A stretch of 5,588 bases of DNA from an uncultured Pirellulaceae bacterium (GTDB lineage Bacteria; Planctomycetota; Planctomycetia; Pirellulales; Pirellulaceae): assembly GCA_934278005.1 (NCBI GenBank), contig CAKQWG010000189.1, forward strand, positions 1-5,588, in the 5' to 3' direction. The notes below the pieces were generated by a model that was not told the DNA's origin, did no database searches, and saw only the letters and a list, made by a program, of their open reading frames with translations. Position numbers and translations under genes: made by a program. Positions 1 to 5,588 of the stretch are shown here, piece after piece (position 1 is the first letter of the stretch; each line of letters opens with the position of its first letter).

Positions 1-2661
<2,661 letters not shown>

Positions 2662-2665
<4 letters not shown>

Positions 2666-2710
2666 CCGCGGGCTCCCCGCCAGCCGACGGCGCTAGCCGC
2701 GGGCCCCCGC
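2662..2710. repeat. Two copies of a GC-rich repeat, CTAGCCGCGGGC(T)CCCCGC
   Basis: Copy one (2662-2680, CTAGCCGCGGGCTCCCCGC) and copy two (2693-2710, CTAGCCGCGGGCCCCCGC) differ by one base insertion and begin 31 bases apart. Between them lies CAGCCGACGGCG, with its own GCCG-A-CGGC hairpin. Each copy contains the palindrome CCGCGG and can fold as GCGGG/CCCGC. Copy one includes the TAG stop of the secreted-protein gene. The motif resembles CCGACGGCGCTAGCCGCGG-type interspersed intergenic repeats I associate with planctomycete genomes; that part is memory, not shown here. Confidence 0.6.
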
Positions 2711-2715
2711 TTTAT
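2699..2715 (+). terminator. Possible intrinsic terminator
   Basis: The second repeat copy forms a GC-only stem (GCGG/CCGC with a GCCC loop) at 2699-2710, followed directly by TTTAT at 2711-2715. The T-tract is short, so termination efficiency is doubtful, but the site is where transcription of guaB and the secreted-protein gene would be expected to end. Confidence 0.4.
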
Positions 2716-2879
2716 CCCACCGGCCGGGCGTGATTTCCGGTTAAAGGATGGTCGGTTAGAAAATCCAGCGATCGAGTTGAGGTAAAACCACAGCGACAGC
2801 AATTAGTACAGAGTCGCCATAGAATAGAAGCAACTCAACGTTAGCCCGCTAGGCTGGCGAGTGCATGGCGCGAGCATAC

Positions 2880-2884
2880 AAGGA
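2880..2884 (+). promoter_or_regulatory. Ribosome binding site AAGGA deciding the start at 2895
   Basis: AAGGA lies 10 bases before ATG 2895 but only one base before ATG 2886 and inside the reading frame that would start at ATG 2865. The spacing therefore favours 2895 as the start of the coiled-coil gene. Confidence 0.5.
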
Positions 2885-2894
2885 CATGGCACCT

Positions 2895-3575
2895 ATGACG
2901 AACCGCGCTGACGTGCGTTCGCTGAGCCGCCTCGAAGAGTTCCATCTCCAGGCGGAAACGTTTCGCAACGGTTTGCTCAAGGAGCTCGAGCGGCTGCTGT
3001 TGGAACTGCGGCGCATGACCAACTGGATCGAACAAGACGCCATCGGCTACTGGAGTGAACAATCCGTTCAGGCCGAGCGTCACTGGGCGGAGTGCCGTGA
3101 TCGCCTCACGCGATGCCAAGCCTATGTGCGAGCCGACGAGCAGCGACCGTGTACCGAAGAGAAAAAACGCTTGCGTCGCGCTGAGCAGCGGCTGGAGTTG
3201 TGCCAACAAAAACTGCGACTCAGTCAAGCCGCCTTGAGCTTCTGGCAATCCGAACTCAGCAAGCAATCGGCGCACATCACGCGTTGTCAGGACTTAGCTG
3301 AAAGCAGCCTGCGCGTTGCCTGCCTGCACCTGCGAGGCCAAATCGAGCTGCTTCAAAACTACGCTCAGCTGCGTACCGCGCCGCGAGTTACTGACTCCGC
3401 GGCGTCCGCTTCGACAAATGACCCCGCGTTAGATCCCGTCTCACAACGGCCCACCGACGCCAGCCCCAGCGCTGATCCGCCCGCAGCGGCACCACCTACA
3501 GCGACACCCCCAAGCTCAGCACCACCTTGCCCCGCACCACCTCGCCGGTCCGACGCACCGGAGCAACAGCCATGA
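2895..3575 (+). CDS. Helical/coiled-coil protein with Pro/Ala-rich tail, partner of the next gene
   Basis: 226 residues, no signal peptide or membrane segment; function unknown. Residues ~10-160 are almost all helical and strongly charged, with heptad-like leucine spacing (LEEFHLQAETF, LKELERLLLELRR, RRAEQRLELCQQKLRLSQ). They hold four Trp (44, 53, 64, 117) and six Cys (67, 74, 86, 103, 131, 143). The pattern WIEQDAIGYW, then a region with P-C-T-E-E-K-K, then AEQRLELCQQKL matches a kind of planctomycete helical protein I remember upstream of small WXG100-like genes; this is recollection, not a search. Residues ~161-226 are a Ser/Asp/Pro/Ala tail ending in APPxx repeats. Starts at 2865 and 2886 are also open; 2895 has the best-spaced ribosome site. 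The stop codon overlaps the next start as ATGA, so the two proteins are translationally coupled and probably bind each other. A possible promoter in the preceding gap is too weak to call. Confidence 0.75.
   Translation: MTNRADVRSLSRLEEFHLQAETFRNGLLKELERLLLELRRMTNWIEQDAIGYWSEQSVQAERHWAECRDRLTRCQAYVRADEQRPCTEEKKRLRRAEQRLELCQQKLRLSQAALSFWQSELSKQSAHITRCQDLAESSLRVACLHLRGQIELLQNYAQLRTAPRVTDSAASASTNDPALDPVSQRPTDASPSADPPAAAPPTATPPSSAPPCPAPPRRSDAPEQQP
3489..3548 (+). repeat. Four degenerate 15-base tandem units encoding APPxx
   Basis: Units begin at 3489, 3504, 3519 and 3534 in the gene's frame and read APPTA, TPPSS, APPCP, APPRR. GCACCACCT is identical in units one, three and four. The 15-base period shows expansion by slippage or duplication; the proline-rich product is likely an extended, flexible tail. 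Confidence 0.75.
3560..3563 (+). promoter_or_regulatory. Ribosome binding site GGAG for the 81-residue gene
   Basis: GGAG ends 8 bases before ATG 3572 and lies within the last codons of the upstream gene. With the ATGA stop/start overlap it supports start 3572 over the longer in-frame reading from 3527, and points to coupled translation. Confidence 0.65.
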
Positions 3576-3817
3576 GACGCATCAGCCATGATCTGCCCGG
3601 GATCGCCCAGCGCATAGCCAAGCTGCGCGATGGGCTGATTCAAAACATGGACGAGACACAGCAGGCGTGGCGCGACACAAAATCGCGCCAATTCTTTCAG
3701 CAACACATGTCGGAGGTCGCCCCTACGCTCAGCGGGCTCGTCTCATCGCTCGCCCGAACCATCGAACAGTTTGAAGACATCGCCCGAAAAGTTGATGATC
3801 CCGACCGTCAAACATGA
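3572..3817 (+). CDS. Small helical protein, possibly WXG100-like
   Basis: 81 residues, no signal peptide, apparently two long helices around a central turn: residues ~5-32, then QAWRDTKSRQFFQQHM, then ~48-75. Length, a single Trp (33) near the middle followed by a polar turn, and amphipathic helices on both sides fit the general plan of WXG100/ESAT-6-like proteins, but the Gly of W-x-G is Asp here (W-R-D) and the usual YxxxD/E secretion motif is not seen. Small proteins with W-x-D and a following F are, as I recall, found in planctomycetes. The gene overlaps the upstream coiled-coil gene by ATGA and has a good GGAG site, so the pair is probably made in fixed ratio. The alternatives are an adaptor or a chaperone-like subunit without any secretion role. 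No secretion ATPase is present in the window to support export. Confidence 0.7.
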   Translation: MRRISHDLPGIAQRIAKLRDGLIQNMDETQQAWRDTKSRQFFQQHMSEVAPTLSGLVSSLARTIEQFEDIARKVDDPDRQT

Positions 3818-3845
3818 CTACTCTGTCGAGCTCGTCTGCGTGACG

Positions 3846-4985
3846 TTACAGCCGCCGCGCTTCAAACTGATAGTTGGGCTTGGTCCCCTTGGTCACGCGC
3901 CACGCAGTGCGCTTGGCAAAGGCTTCGAAAACGCGCTGAGCAGTTGCGGGATCGTATTGGCCCGAGTGGGCATGCATCAAGTAGCGCAGTGTCAGTGGCT
4001 GATCCGCCACGATGCGGTCGGCTTGCTCTAGGTTATACGCGGCCCCCATCCATCCGTCTTGCCGCACGTGCCAATGTGTCGGGAAGCGAGCGTTTTGCGG
4101 ATGATCAAAAAAGGTAATCCCCTCATCGACATTTTTCCGTTCCGAGCCCTGGCCTACAGCCAGCGGACCACTGTAGTCCATCCATCGAGCCGGCTTGGCA
4201 AAACACGCCTGCTCGCCAACCGCCCCTTCGCTATTGGACAGTTTGCCACCACCGAAGCTGGCGGAAATACTTTTGGCCACGCGCACTGCCAGAAAGCCAA
4301 AGTTAGTTTGTTCAAGTTCAATCTGCTTCGCACCCGGCGCCGGGCGAAGCGTGAACTGCAGCTCTAGCGCATGCTCCGCGGGCCCATCCACAGCACTTGG
4401 TTCTACCGGCATCAAGGTAGCCACCAGCTCCTGCTCGATGAGCTCCGTACCGTCGGGTGCAAACCAGCCCAGCACAACGGCCATCGTTGCCTCGTGAGCC
4501 CCATCCTGATAACACAGCCACTGCTTTTGACGGATTTGCGCACCGCTCGCATTGCCCCAAAAGTTAACTCCATTGAGCTTGTTATGGGCAAACCAAATCG
4601 ACTGATGGTGATCATGGTCGGGCGCACCGGGGTGCCCCATGCGTGTCAACGAAACTCCGGACGGTCCATTAAAGGGGAAAAAATACGGGCGTGGGTATTG
4701 GCTACCGCAATGCCAGCGTAGCTTCTCCACGCCATCGATCGTCATCGACACTTGATGATCTGCCAGCGGATTGACTTGACAGCGCAAGGCCGCCGGGTTC
4801 TCTCGCTCGCTGTCCGTGTGTTGAAGCGCGCTAGACCCGTCAGCTGCTCGGCACTTAACTGGCGGCATGCACATGAACGTTGCGACTGGGCAACAGGCCG
4901 CCCAGATAAATGCACTCGCGAGAAATCCATTCATTTTAAAACCGATCATGTGGACCGTGCAATTAGCTCGCAGTGAGCAGGGCAT
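3846..4985 (-). CDS. Secreted DUF6807 family protein ('PmoA family' in many databases)
   Basis: 379 residues. Motifs of the DUF6807/PF14100 family are clear: RPYFFPFNGPSGVSLTR (~99-115), GHPG (117-120), the histidine-rich DHDHHQSIWFAHN (123-135), NGVNFWG (138-144), then FFDHPQNARFPTHWHVR (~292-308), GWMGAAYN (311-318) and LRYLMHAHSG (~333-342). The clustered conserved histidines suggest a metal or sugar site, but no reaction is established for the family. The common label 'methane oxygenase PmoA' is misleading: it has none of the membrane helices of particulate methane monooxygenase. An N-terminal hydrophobic stretch (~19-40, with several Cys) ending near KCRA/ADG suggests export. The start at 4985 is chosen because AAGGA sits 7 bases upstream; ATG codons at 4949 and 4934 lack such a site and remain possible. 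In planctomycetes relatives are often near carbohydrate-related oxidoreductases; none is visible here. It converges on the upstream pair with 28 bases between the stops. Confidence 0.9.
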   Translation of the reverse strand: MPCSLRANCTVHMIGFKMNGFLASAFIWAACCPVATFMCMPPVKCRAADGSSALQHTDSERENPAALRCQVNPLADHQVSMTIDGVEKLRWHCGSQYPRPYFFPFNGPSGVSLTRMGHPGAPDHDHHQSIWFAHNKLNGVNFWGNASGAQIRQKQWLCYQDGAHEATMAVVLGWFAPDGTELIEQELVATLMPVEPSAVDGPAEHALELQFTLRPAPGAKQIELEQTNFGFLAVRVAKSISASFGGGKLSNSEGAVGEQACFAKPARWMDYSGPLAVGQGSERKNVDEGITFFDHPQNARFPTHWHVRQDGWMGAAYNLEQADRIVADQPLTLRYLMHAHSGQYDPATAQRVFEAFAKRTAWRVTKGTKPNYQFEARRL

Positions 4986-4992
4986 AGGAGGA

Positions 4993-4997
4993 TCCTT
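4993..4997 (-). promoter_or_regulatory. Ribosome binding site AAGGA for the DUF6807 gene
   Basis: On the minus strand AAGGA lies 7 bases before the ATG at 4985. It decides the start against two downstream in-frame ATGs. It overlaps two 8-base palindromes, AGGATCCT (4989-4996) and CTTGCAAG (4995-5002), which could fold the site. Confidence 0.6.
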
Positions 4998-5009
4998 GCA
5001 AGTGAGATC

Positions 5010-5019
5010 AAGTTAACTT
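5010..5019. promoter_or_regulatory. Perfect 10-base palindrome AAGTTAACTT
   Basis: The palindrome lies in the probable 5' leader of the DUF6807 gene, between the -10-like hexamer and the ribosome site. It could be a binding site for a dimeric regulator; only the symmetry supports this. Confidence 0.3.
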
Positions 5020-5038
5020 AGGCAGAATTGCCACAAGC

Positions 5039-5070
5039 GTTATAAGCAGCTAACACACCGATAGCTGCAA
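5039..5070 (-). promoter_or_regulatory. Possible promoter and operator of the DUF6807 gene
   Basis: On the minus strand TATAAC (5044-5039) is a 5-of-6 match to a -10 box. TTGCAG (5070-5065) could be the -35, but the 20-base spacing is longer than usual. Between and overlapping them is a perfect 7-base inverted repeat, GCAGCTA (5046-5052) and TAGCTGC (5062-5068), with a 9-base spacer, placed as a repressor operator would be. The predicted leader would be about 45-50 bases. Confidence 0.35.
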
Positions 5071-5588
5071 TCGACAAATTTACACTGAATGGCGACGCGA
5101 CGGGGGGCTTGGGCGCCGTCCGGCACTCAGCCTATGCGACTAGCCAAGCTACACTTCTCTCGCGTAATCAGTTGTCATCAGCCCCGGCTGCTCGCGATAA
5201 GCCGATTTCCTCAACTTCTGCCTTGGCATTGAGCCAAGCCTAACGTACACTACGACAGCTTCCAAAAGTTTGTTTGCGTGAGACCATGTCTCCAGCCGTG
5301 CAAAACGCTGGCTGACCATGACGAAACCCGAGCGGACTGAGAAGCAATTTTAGGCTGAAGTAAGCGAGTAACGCTTGTCACTGAGTTGACTTAAGAGCGT
5401 TCTTTGGCCTAGCGGGTGCTACGAAGGAGTTGGATTCTCCACTTACCCGCTCAACCCTTGTCAGCCATTTAACTGACAGGTTCTGCTGCCAACCAGCGGT
5501 CATGTGACTGAGCTGGAAAGCCGCTCGCACCGTGGTGGGTGCACTTGATTTTGTGACTTTCTTGTTTGTCCAAAATCTACCCAGCGGT
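5071..5588. other. Stretch without a recognisable gene; many short inverted repeats
   Basis: No reading frame here looks like a gene: the longest I followed are about 41 codons (minus strand, roughly 5501-5376) and about 20 codons (plus, from 5278), with no recognised family. Perfect short inverted repeats occur throughout: CAGCC/GGCTG (5179-5190), CTTGGC/GCCAAG (5222-5238), GAGAC/GTCTC (5280-5292), CCAGC/GCTGG (5292-5311), AAGCG/CGCTT (5362-5376), AGCGGGT/ACCCGCT (5411-5451), TGTCAG/CTGACA (5459-5478) and GCACC/GGTGC (5527-5543 area). Individually many could be chance, but the density suggests structured RNA or mobile-element remains rather than plain spacer. No tRNA arm, riboswitch core or rRNA segment was recognised. 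Confidence 0.6.
5376..5530 (-). other. Possible group II intron domain I fragment or other structured RNA
   Basis: Read on the minus strand the segment begins with GTGCGAGC (from 5530), and GTGCG is the usual 5' end of group II introns. It then has a TGTCAG/CTGACA hairpin and a nested stem: outer AGCGGGT/ACCCGCT of 7 pairs (5445-5451 with 5411-5417), inner GGAG/CTCC. The run GTGGAGAATCCAACTCC with GTAGCACC and CCAAAGAACGC recalls domain I of some bacterial introns. No domain V (the ~34-base hairpin with a GNRA loop) or reverse transcriptase is visible to the left, so at best it is a truncated copy. The call rests on pattern memory. Confidence 0.22.

Noticed and set aside
2777..2825. Promoter before the coiled-coil gene
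   Set aside because: TTGAGG (2777-2782) has no good -10 at the right distance, and the -10-like TAGAAT (2820-2825) has no matching -35.
3818..3845. Bidirectional terminator between the convergent genes
   Set aside because: Only an 8-base palindrome, CGAGCTCG (3827-3834), is present; the stem is too short and no T-run flanks it.
4059..4721. Open frames on the plus strand across the DUF6807 gene
   Set aside because: They lie opposite a gene with clear family motifs and encode Arg/Ser/Pro-rich sequence with no recognisable domain.
5221..5260. Integron attC site, from GCCTAAC near the CTTGGC/GCCAAG hairpin
   Set aside because: No complementary GTTRRRY partner at proper spacing and no integrase or cassette structure.
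5334..5342. TPP riboswitch core, from the ACTGAGA string
   Set aside because: The other conserved TPP elements are absent around it and no thiamine gene follows.
5086..5588. tRNA, tmRNA, RNase P or SRP RNA in the gene-free stretch
   Set aside because: No T-arm, CCA end or conserved core of these RNAs was found on either strand.

Overview
The window looks like chromosomal DNA from a planctomycete, probably of the Pirellulaceae type. The assignment rests on three things. One is a secreted protein with a long, charged N-terminal lead, a proline/glutamine/serine-rich middle, an SHD1-like module and a C-terminal block of a type I associate with planctomycetes. The second is a secreted DUF6807 ('PmoA-like') protein, a family abundant in that phylum. 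The third is a CTAGCCGCGGGC-type intergenic repeat. No rRNA, tRNA or phylogenetic marker settles the identity, so it is an inference.

Layout. Positions 1-942 (+) are the 3' two thirds of guaB (IMP dehydrogenase), entering the window inside the second CBS domain. A secreted, low-complexity protein (872-2665, +) starts inside the guaB 3' end. A GC-rich repeat pair with a terminator-like hairpin follows its stop codon (2662-2715). After about 180 bases comes a two-gene unit with an ATGA overlap: a helical/coiled-coil protein with a Pro/Ala-rich tail (2895-3575, +) and an 81-residue helical protein with a central Trp (3572-3817, +). Together they resemble a WXG100-like small protein and its partner. 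Convergent to them, 28 bases away, is the DUF6807 gene (3846-4985, -), with its own ribosome binding site, a possible promoter and a perfect inverted repeat upstream. The last 603 bases (4986-5588) hold no convincing gene. They contain several short perfect inverted repeats and one nested stem-loop that may belong to a structured RNA or a group II intron remnant on the minus strand.

How the parts work together. guaB is housekeeping purine synthesis, committing IMP to GTP. Nothing links it functionally to the secreted protein beyond the 71-base overlap and probable co-transcription. The coiled-coil/small-helical pair is translationally coupled and probably acts as a complex. The DUF6807 gene is a separate transcription unit, probably for a periplasmic or outer-surface protein. 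The pair is the best candidate for an under-described system here, but no secretion ATPase or other machinery gene lies in the window.
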